From Azospirillum thermophilum (GTDB lineage: Bacteria > Pseudomonadota > Alphaproteobacteria > Azospirillales > Azospirillaceae), in NCBI RefSeq assembly GCF_003130795.1, contig NZ_CP029354.1:372001-436000 (forward strand): a stretch of DNA of 64,000 bases. Reading direction: 5' to 3'. Under the pieces are notes generated by a model. That model worked only from the letters and a program-made list of their open reading frames with translations, ran no database searches and was not told the origin of the DNA. Every line of letters starts with the position of its first letter. Positions within the stretch are counted from its first letter, which is position 1. The position numbers were made by a program, and so were the translations under genes. Of the stretch, positions 35,624 to 45,909 are shown one piece after another.

Positions 35624-37795
35624 ATGGACACCGATCGCCTGTCCCTTCCCGGCCAGTCCGCCACCGGCCGCCCGCTGAGCGGCCTCAGCCTCAAGGTCAA
35701 GCTCGCCGGCGCCTTCGCCGCCATGTTCCTCGCCGCGGCCGGAATCGGCGCCGGCGCGGGGCTGTTCCAGCTCCGCATCGCCGGGCTGTTCCAGCAGGTG
35801 CATGAGCGGGACTTCCCGCTGGCGACCGGTGCCCTGAAGATCGCCGACGAGAGCAACGGGCTGGTGGAGGCGGCACGCCTGCTGGCCGCCGCCCCGGACG
35901 ACCGCGCGCGCACCCAGGCGGTGGCCTTGTTCGACCGCCGGATCGCCGCACTGGAAACCCAGCTCGGCAAGGTCCATGCGCTGGGCGGCGACCCGGCGGC
36001 GGGTGACCGGATGGGCGGGCTGCTGCGCGAGGCCGACGGGGCGGCCAAGGCGCTCGACGGGCAGGTGCGCCGCCCGCTGGACGGTGCGGCCCGCCGCGCC
36101 AAGCGGATGGAGGAGCTGGGTGCCGCCCACGCCGCCTTCCTCGCCCGGTTCCAGCCGATGGTGCGCGAGCTGACGCTGACCATCCAGAACGTCACCATGG
36201 ACCTGCCGTCCGACGCCGCCGGGCTGAACAGGCTGGTGCTGACGCTGGTGTCGAAGGACCTGCCGGTACGCCAGGCCCTGTCGGACATCCTGGGCGACGT
36301 CAATCTGGCGGTGACCCTGCTCGGCAAGGCGGACGGCACCGGCACGGTGGCGCAGGTGTCGGACCAGGCGCGCCAGTTCGCCGCCGCCGCCAAGCGCGTG
36401 GAGTTCTTCGCCGACTTCCTCGCCAACATCCTCACCGACGAGACGCCGCGCCGCATGGCGCAGGCGATCGTCGCCTTCGGCCGCGGCGAGGACGGCATCT
36501 TCGCGCTGCGTCAGGCGGAACTGGAGGCGCGCGCCGGCGCGATGGCCGCCGAGGAGAAGCTGTTCGCCCTGATGGACCGGCTGGGCAAGCAGGCGGACGC
36601 GCTGGCCGCCGCCAACGAGGCCAGCGCCGCGACCGCCGCGGAGGAGGTCGACGCCGCGATCACCCGTGGTCTGGCCGTCACCGGCATCTTGGTGGCGCTG
36701 GCGATGCTGCTCGGCGTGGTGTCGGGCCTGTTCCTGGTCAACCGCTCCATCCGGCTGCTCGACCGGCTGCGCGCGGCGATGGCGGAGCTGGCGGCCGGCC
36801 GCCTCGACCTGCACATTCCCGGCCTGTCGCGCGGCGACGAGATCGGCGGCATGGCCCGCTCGCTGGAGGTCTTCCGCGCCAACGCGCTGGAGGTGGGGCG
36901 GCTGAAGCAGGAGCAGGAACAGGCCGCCCGCCGCGCCGAGGAGGCCAAGCGCACGGCCCGGCTGGAGCTGGCGCAGCATCTGGAGACCAGCGTCAACACC
37001 GTCATCGTCTCGCTGATCGACGCCGCCCGGCGCATGCGCAGCGACGCCCAGGCCCTGTCGGCCAACGCCGAGCAGACCAAGCGCCAGTCGCTCGACGTCG
37101 CCGGCGCCTCCGCCTCCGCGTCGGAGCGGGTTTCCTCCGTCGCCACCGCGGCCGACCAGATGGCCAGCTCCATCGAGGAGATCGGCCGCCACATCGACGA
37201 ATCCTCGCTGATCGCCGGCGACGCGGTGCGCGAGGCGGATTCGACCAACGATGCCATCTCCGGCCTGACGGACGCGGCGGGGCGCATCGACCAGGTGGTG
37301 GAGCTGATCAACTCCATCGCCGCCCAGACCAACCTGCTCGCGCTGAACGCGACGATCGAGGCGGCCCGCGCCGGCGAGGCCGGCAAGGGCTTCGCCGTCG
37401 TCGCCAACGAGGTGAAGGCGCTCGCCAACCAGACGGCCAAGGCGACCGAGGACATCCAGGCCCAGGTGAACCAGATGCAGCTCGTGACGGAGCGGGCGGT
37501 GGCGTCCATCCGCGGCATCGCCGGCACCATCGGCCGCATGAGCGAGATCACCTCCACCATCGCCTCGGCGGTGCAGGAGCAGCACGCCGCCACCCAGGAC
37601 ATCGCCCGCCACGCGCAGGAGGCGGCGTCCGACACCCATTCCGTCTCGCGCACCATCGACGACGTGTCGCAGGCCGCGGCGGAGACCGGCGCCATCGCCG
37701 GAACCGCGCTGACGACCGCGACCTCCCTGCATGCCGAGGCCGACCGGCTGCAGACGGAGGTGGCACGCTTCATCGACACCATCCGGGCGGCGTGA
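35624..37795 (+). CDS. Methyl-accepting chemotaxis protein with all-helical periplasmic domain
   Basis: This 723-residue protein has a first membrane helix at about residues 25-50, a helical periplasmic domain of about 300 residues resembling TorS/HBM sensors, a second helix near residues 347-370, a HAMP domain and an MCP signalling domain with the hairpin tip ELINSIAAQTNLLALNATIEAARAGEAGKGFAVVANEVKALANQT. The cytoplasmic part transmits to CheA. It follows an orphan TRAP-type binding protein, and helical sensor domains of this type can recognise ligand-loaded binding proteins, as TorS does with TorT; that pairing is inference. Confidence 0.9.
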   Translation: MDTDRLSLPGQSATGRPLSGLSLKVKLAGAFAAMFLAAAGIGAGAGLFQLRIAGLFQQVHERDFPLATGALKIADESNGLVEAARLLAAAPDDRARTQAVALFDRRIAALETQLGKVHALGGDPAAGDRMGGLLREADGAAKALDGQVRRPLDGAARRAKRMEELGAAHAAFLARFQPMVRELTLTIQNVTMDLPSDAAGLNRLVLTLVSKDLPVRQALSDILGDVNLAVTLLGKADGTGTVAQVSDQARQFAAAAKRVEFFADFLANILTDETPRRMAQAIVAFGRGEDGIFALRQAELEARAGAMAAEEKLFALMDRLGKQADALAAANEASAATAAEEVDAAITRGLAVTGILVALAMLLGVVSGLFLVNRSIRLLDRLRAAMAELAAGRLDLHIPGLSRGDEIGGMARSLEVFRANALEVGRLKQEQEQAARRAEEAKRTARLELAQHLETSVNTVIVSLIDAARRMRSDAQALSANAEQTKRQSLDVAGASASASERVSSVATAADQMASSIEEIGRHIDESSLIAGDAVREADSTNDAISGLTDAAGRIDQVVELINSIAAQTNLLALNATIEAARAGEAGKGFAVVANEVKALANQTAKATEDIQAQVNQMQLVTERAVASIRGIAGTIGRMSEITSTIASAVQEQHAATQDIARHAQEAASDTHSVSRTIDDVSQAAAETGAIAGTALTTATSLHAEADRLQTEVARFIDTIRAA

Positions 37796-37838
37796 TGCAC
37801 CCGGTATCCCCGTCCGACCGGCCGCCGAGGGCTGCGCC

Positions 37839-39410
37839 ATGACCGACCGTCTTCTCGTCCGCGTCACGGTCCCTGCGGATGCGGACTTCATTCCGGCCCT
37901 GCAGCGTTTCATGACCGACGCCGCCCGCGCCTGCGTCGACAGCCCCGACGAGCTGCCGCCGCTGGGCGAGCTGGTCAAGGAGGTGGCGCTGCACGTCATC
38001 CGCACCGGTTTCGATCCCGGCGAGGAGGGCGAGTACACGGCCGAGCTGCTCAAGCGACGCGGCCAGATCATCTTCGCGGTGGAGGACAAGGGTCTCCCCG
38101 CCGCCTATGCCGACGGGCGGCAGGAGGGTGGCGAGCGGGCCGGCATGACGCCCTTCCTGCCGGGGTCGCTCGCCCATGGTGTCGCCTTCCGCAACCTGGG
38201 CCGCGCCGGCAAAAGGCTGGAGGTGGCGCGCAACCTGTCGGTGCCGCCCGGCGAGGAGGCCGGCGGCCGGCCGGGGGCGGAGGAGCCGCCGCGCGCCGAC
38301 GACGGGCTGGCCCTGCGCCTGCTGGAGCCGGAGGATGCGCCCGGCCTGTCGCGGCTGATGTACCGCTCCTACGGCTATACCTACGGGTCGGAGTTCGTCT
38401 ACTACCCGGAACGCATCTGCGAGATGCTGGCGAACGGCCATCTCGTCTCCTACGTCGCGGTGAACGAAAGCCGCGAGGTGGTCGGCCATCTCGCCATGCT
38501 GCTGCACGGCCCGGGCGCGAAGACCGGCGAGACGGCGATGGCCGCCGTCGACCCGCGCTACCGCGGCCGCCGCCTGTTCGAGCAGATGAAGGAGAGCATG
38601 GGAGAGCTGGCGCGCGAGCGCGGCATGTACGGCCTCTACAGCGAGGCGGTGGCGGTCCACACCTTCACGCAGAAGGGCAACCTGGCGCTCGGCGGCTTCG
38701 AGACCGGCTTCCTGCTGGGCTTCACCCCGGCGACACAGGTCTTCAAGAAGATCAGCGAGGGTGCGCCCGACCGCCGCTCCGCCGTGCTGTTCTACCTGCG
38801 CACCAACGACGAACCGGCGCGCAGCCTCTACGCGCCGCCGCGGCACCACGCCATGATGGCGGCGATCGTCGAGCGGGGCGGCATGAACCGGCGCCTGGAA
38901 CCGCCGCCGAAGGACCTGACGCTGCACAGCCTGCGCGGCCGGGCGACCGAGCTGGACGTCACCGCCCGCATGGATGTCGGCCGCGCCTTCCTGACGGTCC
39001 GCGCCTATGGCGGGGACGTGCTGAAGCAGGTGCTGGACGAACTGAAGGCGCTGGTCCGCGGCGGCTACGCCTGCGTCTACCTTGAGCTGCCGCTGTCCGA
39101 CCCGATGACGGCGGTGCTGTGCAGGGGATTCGAGGCTTTCGGCTTCTTCTTCGCCGGGCTGCTGTTCGAGATCGACGGACGCGACGCGCTGCGCCTGCAA
39201 TACCTCAACAACGTGGCGGTCAACCGCGACGACATCCAGGTCGCCTCCGACTTCGGCCGGCAACTGCTCGACTATGTGGTGGAGGCGAAGGAGGTGGTGG
39301 AGCGGGCGCGCCGGGAACGCCGCCGTGCCTTCCCACCCGGCGATCCCTCTCCCGGCCGCCGCAGGGGCGACCGGCGGATGGGGCGCGTGCTGGAACCGGC
39401 GGGGGAGTGA
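37839..39410 (+). CDS. Fusion of degenerate RsbW-like HATPase domain and GNAT acetyltransferase domain
   Basis: The first 140 or so of 523 residues resemble anti-sigma-factor-type HATPases: RVTVPADADFIPALQRFMTDAARACVD, a helix ending ELVKEVALHVI where the N box should be, and VEDKGLP as the G1 box. The N-box Asn is missing, so ATP binding is doubtful. Residues about 155-310 form a GNAT-like domain (LRLLEPEDAPGLSRLMYRSYGYTY, VGHLAMLLHG, VDPRYRGRRLFEQM). The rest is a second region without a name I can give. It ends 6 bp before the SulP-STAS gene. RsbW-like domains act on STAS domains, so the two products may interact. Confidence 0.7.
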   Translation: MTDRLLVRVTVPADADFIPALQRFMTDAARACVDSPDELPPLGELVKEVALHVIRTGFDPGEEGEYTAELLKRRGQIIFAVEDKGLPAAYADGRQEGGERAGMTPFLPGSLAHGVAFRNLGRAGKRLEVARNLSVPPGEEAGGRPGAEEPPRADDGLALRLLEPEDAPGLSRLMYRSYGYTYGSEFVYYPERICEMLANGHLVSYVAVNESREVVGHLAMLLHGPGAKTGETAMAAVDPRYRGRRLFEQMKESMGELARERGMYGLYSEAVAVHTFTQKGNLALGGFETGFLLGFTPATQVFKKISEGAPDRRSAVLFYLRTNDEPARSLYAPPRHHAMMAAIVERGGMNRRLEPPPKDLTLHSLRGRATELDVTARMDVGRAFLTVRAYGGDVLKQVLDELKALVRGGYACVYLELPLSDPMTAVLCRGFEAFGFFFAGLLFEIDGRDALRLQYLNNVAVNRDDIQVASDFGRQLLDYVVEAKEVVERARRERRRAFPPGDPSPGRRRGDRRMGRVLEPAGE

Positions 39411-39416
39411 GGGAGC

Positions 39417-41678
39417 GTGTTTCGCGGAAAGGAGAAGCGGGACGCGATGCGCGCGTCGACGCGGGACGGCCGGGACCGCGGCTGGGCGGGGGAACTGACC
39501 GGCGGTCTCGTCGCGGCGCTGTTCGTCATGCCGGCGGTCCTGGGCTGCGGCGTGATCGTCTTCGCCCCGCTCGGCGCCGCCTTCCAGTCCCAGGGCATCC
39601 AGGCGGCCTTCGGCGCCACCATCGCCGCGGCCCTGTTCCGCTGGCTGATGGGGGCAGGCAGCCTGCACGTCAACGCGCCGCGCGCCACCCAGGCGGCGCT
39701 GCTCGCCGGGCTGCTGGGGCAGGCGATGCATCTGGCCGATGCCGGCGGCTTCGATGCCCCGGCCGGGGTGCTGTTGGCCCTGCCGGTGCTGGCCCTGGGG
39801 GTGGCGGCCCTCTTCCAGCTCCTCCTCGGCGCGCTGCGGCTGGGCGACGTGCTGAAGTTCATCCCGCAGCCGGTGGTCGCCGGCTTCGTCAACGGCTTCG
39901 CCCTGGTCATCCTGCTGCAGCAGCTTCCCAACCTGCTGGGCCTGCCGGAGGGAACCGGGCTGGCGGCGCTGTGGAGCGGGAACGGAGCGGTCAACCCCTG
40001 GGCCTTCGGGCTGGGGGCGCTGGCGGTCGCCGGCGTCTGGCTGCTGGGCGACCGGCTGCCGGGGCTGCCCGGCCCGCTGATCGGGCTCGCCGCCGGCACC
40101 CTCGCCTTCCAGGCGCTCGCCACCGCCATCGATCCGGCGCTGCTGGGGGTCACGGTGAAGGCGCCGCCGCCCGGCCTGCCCTTCGCCCCGTCGCTGGAGG
40201 CGGTGGCCGGGCTGATCAACCATCCGCTGTCCGGCCTGATGCTGCCCTCCATCCTGGCGACCGGCGTCACGCTGGGCATCGTCTCCTCCATCCAGTCGCT
40301 GCTGAGCGCCGCAGCGGCCGACGCCCTGCTGCGCAGCCGGCACGACAGCAGCCGCGAGCTGATGACCCAGGGCGGCGCCAACCTCGTCTCCTCCCTGCTG
40401 GGGGGAACGGTGACCGGCGGCTCGCCGCTCTATACCCGCGTCGCCGTGCGCAACGGGGCGTGCAGCGACCGCGCCAACCTGTTCGTCGGGCTGGGGCTGC
40501 TCGCCGCCGCCCTCGGGCTCGGCCCGCTGATGGAGAGGATTCCGCTGTCGGTGATGGCCGGCATGGTGGTGATCACCGTGATGCGGCCGGACGACTGGAC
40601 CCTGCAGATGGTGACGCTGCTGCGCCGCCAGCAGACCCGCGCCACGCGGATCGAGCTGCTGCAGAACCTCGCCATCGTGGTGACGGTGGCGCTGCTGGTG
40701 GCGATGGCCGACGTGCTGGTGGCGCTGGCGGTCGGCATGGCGCTCAGCGTCGTCGTCTATCTGCGGCGCTCCGCCGTCTCGGTGCTGCGGCGTTCCTACA
40801 CCGGCGACCGGGTCCACTCGCAGACCGGGCGGTCCGCCGCCGACATGGAGCTGCTGGAGCGTCATGGCGGCGCCATCGCGGTGATGGAGCTGCACGGGCC
40901 TGTCTTCTTCGGCTCCGCCGAAAACCTGGCGCGCAACGCGGAGGCGATGGTGGAGGGGCGCGAGACCCTGATCCTCGACCTCGGCCGCGTCAACGACGTG
41001 GAGAGCACCGGCATCCTGGTGCTGCGCCGGCTTGACGAGCGGCTGGCGCGCGAGGGCCGCACCCTGCTGCTGGCCGGCATGGGCAAGGGGCGCGGCCTGC
41101 GCCGCATGCTGCGCGACATGGGGTTCGACCGGCCGGAGACGGAGGGGCGGATCCACGCGGATCTCGACGGCGCGCTGGCCGCGGCGGAGGACCGGCTGCT
41201 CGCCCGGCTGGCCGGCGGAGAGGCCGTGGAGGACGAGCTGGCCTTGCGCGACCATCCCAGCCTGCTGGGGCTGACGGAGGCGCAGCTCGACCTGCTCTCG
41301 CTGACCGCCCGGCGGGTCGTCTTCGCCCCGGGCGACCGTATCCTGCGCGAGGGCAGCACCGACAACAGCCAGTTCTTCCTGGTCAGGGGCCGGGTCCGCG
41401 TGGAGAAGCGGGCGCCGGACGGTGAACAGACGGTGCGCGTCGGCTCCATCCGCTCCGGCGCCGTCTTTGGAGAAATGGCGATGCTGACCGGCGAGCCGCG
41501 CTCGGCCGACGTGGTCGCCGACAGCCCGGTGGTCTGCTACGAGCTGACGGCCGAGGACGTCGCCATGCTGGACGGCCTCGACCCGTCGATCTCGTTCCTG
41601 CTGCTGCGCAACATCGCGGTCGAGCTGACGGGCAAGATCGCCCGCATGTCGCGCGCCGTCACGATGGGCGACGCTTAG
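39417..41678 (+). CDS. SulP anion transporter with STAS and cyclic-nucleotide-binding domains
   Basis: This 753-residue protein has a SulP transmembrane core (about residues 20-420, with KFIPQPVVAGFVNGFALVILLQQLPNLLG), a STAS domain (about 470-580, IAVMELHGPVFFGSAENL and LILDLGRVNDVESTGI) and a C-terminal cNMP-binding domain (about 620-740, FLVRGRVRVEKR, GAVFGEMAMLTGEPRSADVVA). The last contains the FGE and R-S-A phosphate-binding residues of CRP-like domains. It probably moves sulfate, bicarbonate or a dicarboxylate under control of a cyclic nucleotide. The GTG at 39417 is the longest start; an ATG at 39447 with AAAGGAGAAG upstream is equally plausible. Confidence 0.85.
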   Translation: MFRGKEKRDAMRASTRDGRDRGWAGELTGGLVAALFVMPAVLGCGVIVFAPLGAAFQSQGIQAAFGATIAAALFRWLMGAGSLHVNAPRATQAALLAGLLGQAMHLADAGGFDAPAGVLLALPVLALGVAALFQLLLGALRLGDVLKFIPQPVVAGFVNGFALVILLQQLPNLLGLPEGTGLAALWSGNGAVNPWAFGLGALAVAGVWLLGDRLPGLPGPLIGLAAGTLAFQALATAIDPALLGVTVKAPPPGLPFAPSLEAVAGLINHPLSGLMLPSILATGVTLGIVSSIQSLLSAAAADALLRSRHDSSRELMTQGGANLVSSLLGGTVTGGSPLYTRVAVRNGACSDRANLFVGLGLLAAALGLGPLMERIPLSVMAGMVVITVMRPDDWTLQMVTLLRRQQTRATRIELLQNLAIVVTVALLVAMADVLVALAVGMALSVVVYLRRSAVSVLRRSYTGDRVHSQTGRSAADMELLERHGGAIAVMELHGPVFFGSAENLARNAEAMVEGRETLILDLGRVNDVESTGILVLRRLDERLAREGRTLLLAGMGKGRGLRRMLRDMGFDRPETEGRIHADLDGALAAAEDRLLARLAGGEAVEDELALRDHPSLLGLTEAQLDLLSLTARRVVFAPGDRILREGSTDNSQFFLVRGRVRVEKRAPDGEQTVRVGSIRSGAVFGEMAMLTGEPRSADVVADSPVVCYELTAEDVAMLDGLDPSISFLLLRNIAVELTGKIARMSRAVTMGDA

Positions 41679-41703
41679 GGAGGCGGGGCCCGGCCGGTGC
41701 GCC

Positions 41704-42558
41704 CTACCCGGCGAGCAGGGCCGCCGCGTGGTGGCGCAGGTGGTCGTCGATGAAGCTGGCGATGAAGAAATAGCTGTGGTCGTAGCCCGGCTGCATCCGC
41801 AGCGTCAGCGGATGGCCGGCCGCCGCTGCGGCCTGACGCAGCGCCTCGGGCTTGAGCTGGCTGTCCAGGAAGCCGTCCTTGTCGCCCTGGTCGACCAGCA
41901 GGGGAAGCCGCTCGGCCGCCTCGGCGAGGAGCAGGGAGGCGTCCCACTCCGCCCAGCCCCGCCGGTCCGGCCCCAGATAGCGGCTGAAGGCCTTCTCGCC
42001 CCATGGGCAGTCCGTCGGGTTGGCGATCGGCGCGAAGGCCGACACCGACCGGTAGCGGCCGGGATTGCGCAGGGCGCAGACGAGCGCCCCGTGCCCGCCC
42101 ATGGAATGGCCGGAGACGCTGCGCCGGTCGCTGACCGGAAAGCTGCGCTCGATCAGCGCCGGCAGCTCCGTCACCACATAGTCGTACATGCGGTAGTGGC
42201 GCGCCCAGGGGTCCTGCGTCGCATTGACGTAGAAGCCGGCCCCCAGCCCGAAATCCCACGACCCGTCCGGATCGCCCGGCACGTCGGGGCCGCGCGGGCT
42301 GGTGTCGGGCGCCACGATGGCGATGCCCAGCTCCGCCGCCAGCCGCATCGCCCCGGCCTTCTGCATGAAGTTCTCGTCCGTGCAGGTCAGTCCCGACAGC
42401 CAGTAGAGGACCGGCACCGGGCTGTCGGGCCCGGCCTGCGGCGGCAGGAAGACGGCGAACACCATCTCGCAGCCGAGCGTCGTGCTGTGGTGGCGGTAAC
42501 GCTTGTGCCAGCCGCCGAAGCTCTTGTTGGCCGACACGATGGTCAGGGGCTCGCCCAT
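41704..42558 (-). CDS. fghA: S-formylglutathione hydrolase
   Basis: This 284-residue esterase D family protein has the nucleophile Ser152 in [10 protein letters not shown], the oxyanion region [18 protein letters not shown], and a C-terminal [16 protein letters not shown] with the catalytic His. It splits S-formylglutathione into formate and glutathione, the second step of formaldehyde detoxification. It lies 41 bp after frmA in the same direction, the common bacterial pair. The ATG at 42558 gives the normal family N-terminus, including the [13 protein letters not shown] segment. Confidence 0.93.
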   Translation of the reverse strand: MGEPLTIVSANKSFGGWHKRYRHHSTTLGCEMVFAVFLPPQAGPDSPVPVLYWLSGLTCTDENFMQKAGAMRLAAELGIAIVAPDTSPRGPDVPGDPDGSWDFGLGAGFYVNATQDPWARHYRMYDYVVTELPALIERSFPVSDRRSVSGHSMGGHGALVCALRNPGRYRSVSAFAPIANPTDCPWGEKAFSRYLGPDRRGWAEWDASLLLAEAAERLPLLVDQGDKDGFLDSQLKPEALRQAAAAAGHPLTLRMQPGYDHSYFFIASFIDDHLRHHAAALLAG

Positions 42559-42599
42559 GCTCCGTCGTCTCCCTGTTTCGCCGTGAACCGGCGGTTGCC

Positions 42600-43769
<1,170 letters not shown>

Positions 43770-43786
43770 CTATCACCACGCCCGCG

Positions 43787-43818
43787 TTGACAATCGCGCA
43801 ATTGCGCAGAGGATTATT
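43787..43818 (+). promoter_or_regulatory. Palindrome and possible promoter between frmA and the LysR gene
   Basis: GCGCAATTGCGC at 43796-43807 is a perfect 12-bp palindrome. It overlaps the spacer behind a TTGACA box at 43787-43792, with GATTAT at about 43812-43817 as a loose -10. It is placed where the LysR protein could control itself and frmA. Confidence 0.4.
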
Positions 43819-43854
43819 GCCCATACGGGATAATGGGGCGCGGAGGCCGGCAGG

Positions 43855-44742
43855 GTGAGCCGATGGGACGGCATCGACGAGTTCGTGGCGGTCGCCGAAC
43901 TCGGCAGCTTTTCGGCGGCGGCGGATCGGCTGCGCATCTCCTCCTCCCAGGTCAGCCGGCAGGTGGCGCGGCTGGAGGACCGGCTGCACGCCCGCCTGTT
44001 CTACCGCACCACCCGGCGGGTCGCCCTGACCGAGGCCGGGCGCGCCCTGCTGGCCCGCTGTCAGCGGCTGGTGGAGGAGCGGGACGAGGCCTTCCTGACC
44101 GTCCACGACCTGGAGGAGGAGCCCAAGGGCCTGCTGCGGCTGACCTGCGCCGTCGCCTATGGCGAGCAGTTCGTCGTGCCTCTGGTCAATGATTTCCTCG
44201 CCCGCTATCCCGGCCTGCGGGTCGAGATCGAACTGACCAACCGCACGCTCGACCTCGTCCATGATGGGATGGATCTGGCGATCCGGCTGGGCCGGCTGAG
44301 CGATTCCAGCCTCGTCGCCACGCGCATCGCGCCGCGGGTGATGCATCTGTGCGGCGCGCCCGGCTATCTGGAGCGTTATGGCACGCCCCACACCCTGTCG
44401 GAACTGGCGGGGCACGAATGCCTGATCGGCACGGCCGACACCTGGGTGTTCGACGATGGCGGGCGGGAGTGGCTGTTCCGGCCGCGCGGCCGCTGGCGCT
44501 GCAACAGCGGCTTCGCCGTGCTGGACGCCGCGCTGCGCGGCTTCGGCCTGTGCCAGCTTCCCGACTATTACGTCCGCGCCCCGGTGCGCGAGGGGCGGCT
44601 GGTCACATTGCTGGAGACGCACCGCCCACCCAACACGGCGGTCTGGGCGGTCTACCCGCAGCGCCGCCACCTGTCGCCGAAGGTCCGGCTGCTGATCGGC
44701 CACCTGAAGGACGGGCTCGCCAGACGGCCGGAGTACCAGTAG
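43855..44742 (+). CDS. LysR family transcriptional regulator
   Basis: This 295-residue protein has an N-terminal LysR winged helix (FVAVAELGSFSAAADRLRISSSQVSRQVARLEDRLHARLFYRTTRRVALTEAG) and a PBP-fold effector domain (GLLRLTCAVAYGEQFVVPLVNDFLARYPGLRVEIELTNRTLDLVHDGMDLAIRLG) of the DsdC/AaeR-like type. It starts with GTG at 43855 and diverges from frmA, so control of the formaldehyde pathway is plausible but not shown. The effector is unknown. Confidence 0.85.
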   Translation: MSRWDGIDEFVAVAELGSFSAAADRLRISSSQVSRQVARLEDRLHARLFYRTTRRVALTEAGRALLARCQRLVEERDEAFLTVHDLEEEPKGLLRLTCAVAYGEQFVVPLVNDFLARYPGLRVEIELTNRTLDLVHDGMDLAIRLGRLSDSSLVATRIAPRVMHLCGAPGYLERYGTPHTLSELAGHECLIGTADTWVFDDGGREWLFRPRGRWRCNSGFAVLDAALRGFGLCQLPDYYVRAPVREGRLVTLLETHRPPNTAVWAVYPQRRHLSPKVRLLIGHLKDGLARRPEYQ

Positions 44743-44775
44743 GCGGCGGACCCACGTCGGGCGCGCGCCGGCCGG

Positions 44776-45471
44776 CTATACGGCCTGTTCGGAGGCCGCG
44801 CGGGACCGCAGCAGCACCATGAAATCCCCGAGATCCTGCCCCTGGACCTGCGCATGATCGCGAGCCAACGCGGCCGCCCGGTCACCGTCGCCGGAAAGGA
44901 GCGCGTCCCTCAGGGCCTCATGCTCCGCCTGGGCGAGTTCGACGTGGCGGGAGAGGTGCGATTGCAGGCGCCGATAAGGCTGCAACCGCCGCAGCAGGGC
45001 CGAAGCCTGCTCCTCCAGCACGCGGTTGTGGCTGGCCTTGTGGATGGACAGGTGGAACTGTTCGTCCCCGTGGTGGCCGTCGTCGGGACCGCCGGGACAG
45101 GCGGCGCCGCTGCACGCGAAGGCCTCCTCGATCGCCCGCCGGTCCTGCTCCGTCAGACGCCGCGCGGCCAGACGGGCGCAGCAGGCCTCCAACTCGGCCA
45201 TCGCCTCGACCATCTCCAGCACGACGAGCACGTCCAGTTGTGGAACGATGGCTCCCCGCCGCGGACGGAGCTCGACCACCCTGGCCGAGGCCAGTTGCCG
45301 CAGAGCCTCGCGCACCGGGGTGCGGGAGGCGCCGAAGCGTTCCGCCAGGGCGCTTTCCTCCAGGTGCGTGCCGGGTGGAAGAGCGCCGGACGCGATGTCG
45401 CTTTCCAGGGTTCTCCTTATGGCCTCCGACAGCGGAGCACCATCCCCGGCCTCGTCCTTGATCATGCGCAT
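44776..45471 (-). CDS. GntR family regulator (FCD domain)
   Basis: This 231-residue protein has a winged helix (LSEAIRRTLESDIASGALPPGTHLEESALAERFGASRTPVREALRQLASARVVELRPRRGAIVP) and an FCD domain (MVEAMAELEACCARLAARRLTEQD, EQFHLSIHKASHNRVLEEQ). It is 21 bp downstream of the HutP-like gene in the same direction, so the two regulators are probably co-transcribed. Its target is not evident; the malonate operon further upstream is a candidate because related FCD regulators control malonate genes in other bacteria. Confidence 0.85.
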   Translation of the reverse strand: MRMIKDEAGDGAPLSEAIRRTLESDIASGALPPGTHLEESALAERFGASRTPVREALRQLASARVVELRPRRGAIVPQLDVLVVLEMVEAMAELEACCARLAARRLTEQDRRAIEEAFACSGAACPGGPDDGHHGDEQFHLSIHKASHNRVLEEQASALLRRLQPYRRLQSHLSRHVELAQAEHEALRDALLSGDGDRAAALARDHAQVQGQDLGDFMVLLRSRAASEQAV

Positions 45472-45492
45472 CAGAGATGTCCTGCGCGGGAG

Positions 45493-45909
45493 CTAGATGT
45501 GCATTACTCCGAAACCGACCCGCTCGTGGTTGGTTTCCGGGTGGAACGCCGACTCGCCATAGGCGGCGACGACCACCCAGCGCCCGTCCGTCGCGATGGC
45601 AACCTTCACCTTCAGGCTCGACTCGGCGGCGACGTCCGCGCTCAGCCCTTTCAGGCATTCGAGCCCGGCATGAATCACGCCGTGAATCTCATTGTGGTGA
45701 TGTTGTATGAGATTCGACTGCATGGCGCAGCCGACAATGGACTTGACGAAGGTCCGGGTCACATCGGTCCGTGTTCCGGATACCATGGTGAAGCCGATCT
45801 TCACCTTCGTGTTCTTGGCGATATAGTCCTTGAACAGCCCTTCTTCCTCCCGGGAGCTCAATGCGGCGAGCATGGCGATCTTGCCGAGGCGGTCAGGATG
45901 AATGTCCAT
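45493..45909 (-). CDS. HutP-like RNA-binding/antiterminator family protein
   Basis: This 138-residue protein ends NHERVGFGVMHI and has NEIHGVIHAGLECLKGL in the middle, which align by eye with HETFGVGINHI and SHALYHATMEALHGV of Bacillus HutP. His76, His80 and His128 correspond to the three metal-coordinating histidines, and Glu84 to the conserved Glu of that helix. Bacillus HutP binds L-histidine and Mg2+ and then RNA, preventing termination of the hut operon. No hut genes are nearby; the neighbours are a GntR regulator and, further on, the malonate/biotin genes. The ATG at 45909 follows GGAAAG. Family placement is fairly confident; the role here is unknown. Confidence 0.75.
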   Translation of the reverse strand: MDIHPDRLGKIAMLAALSSREEEGLFKDYIAKNTKVKIGFTMVSGTRTDVTRTFVKSIVGCAMQSNLIQHHHNEIHGVIHAGLECLKGLSADVAAESSLKVKVAIATDGRWVVVAAYGESAFHPETNHERVGFGVMHI

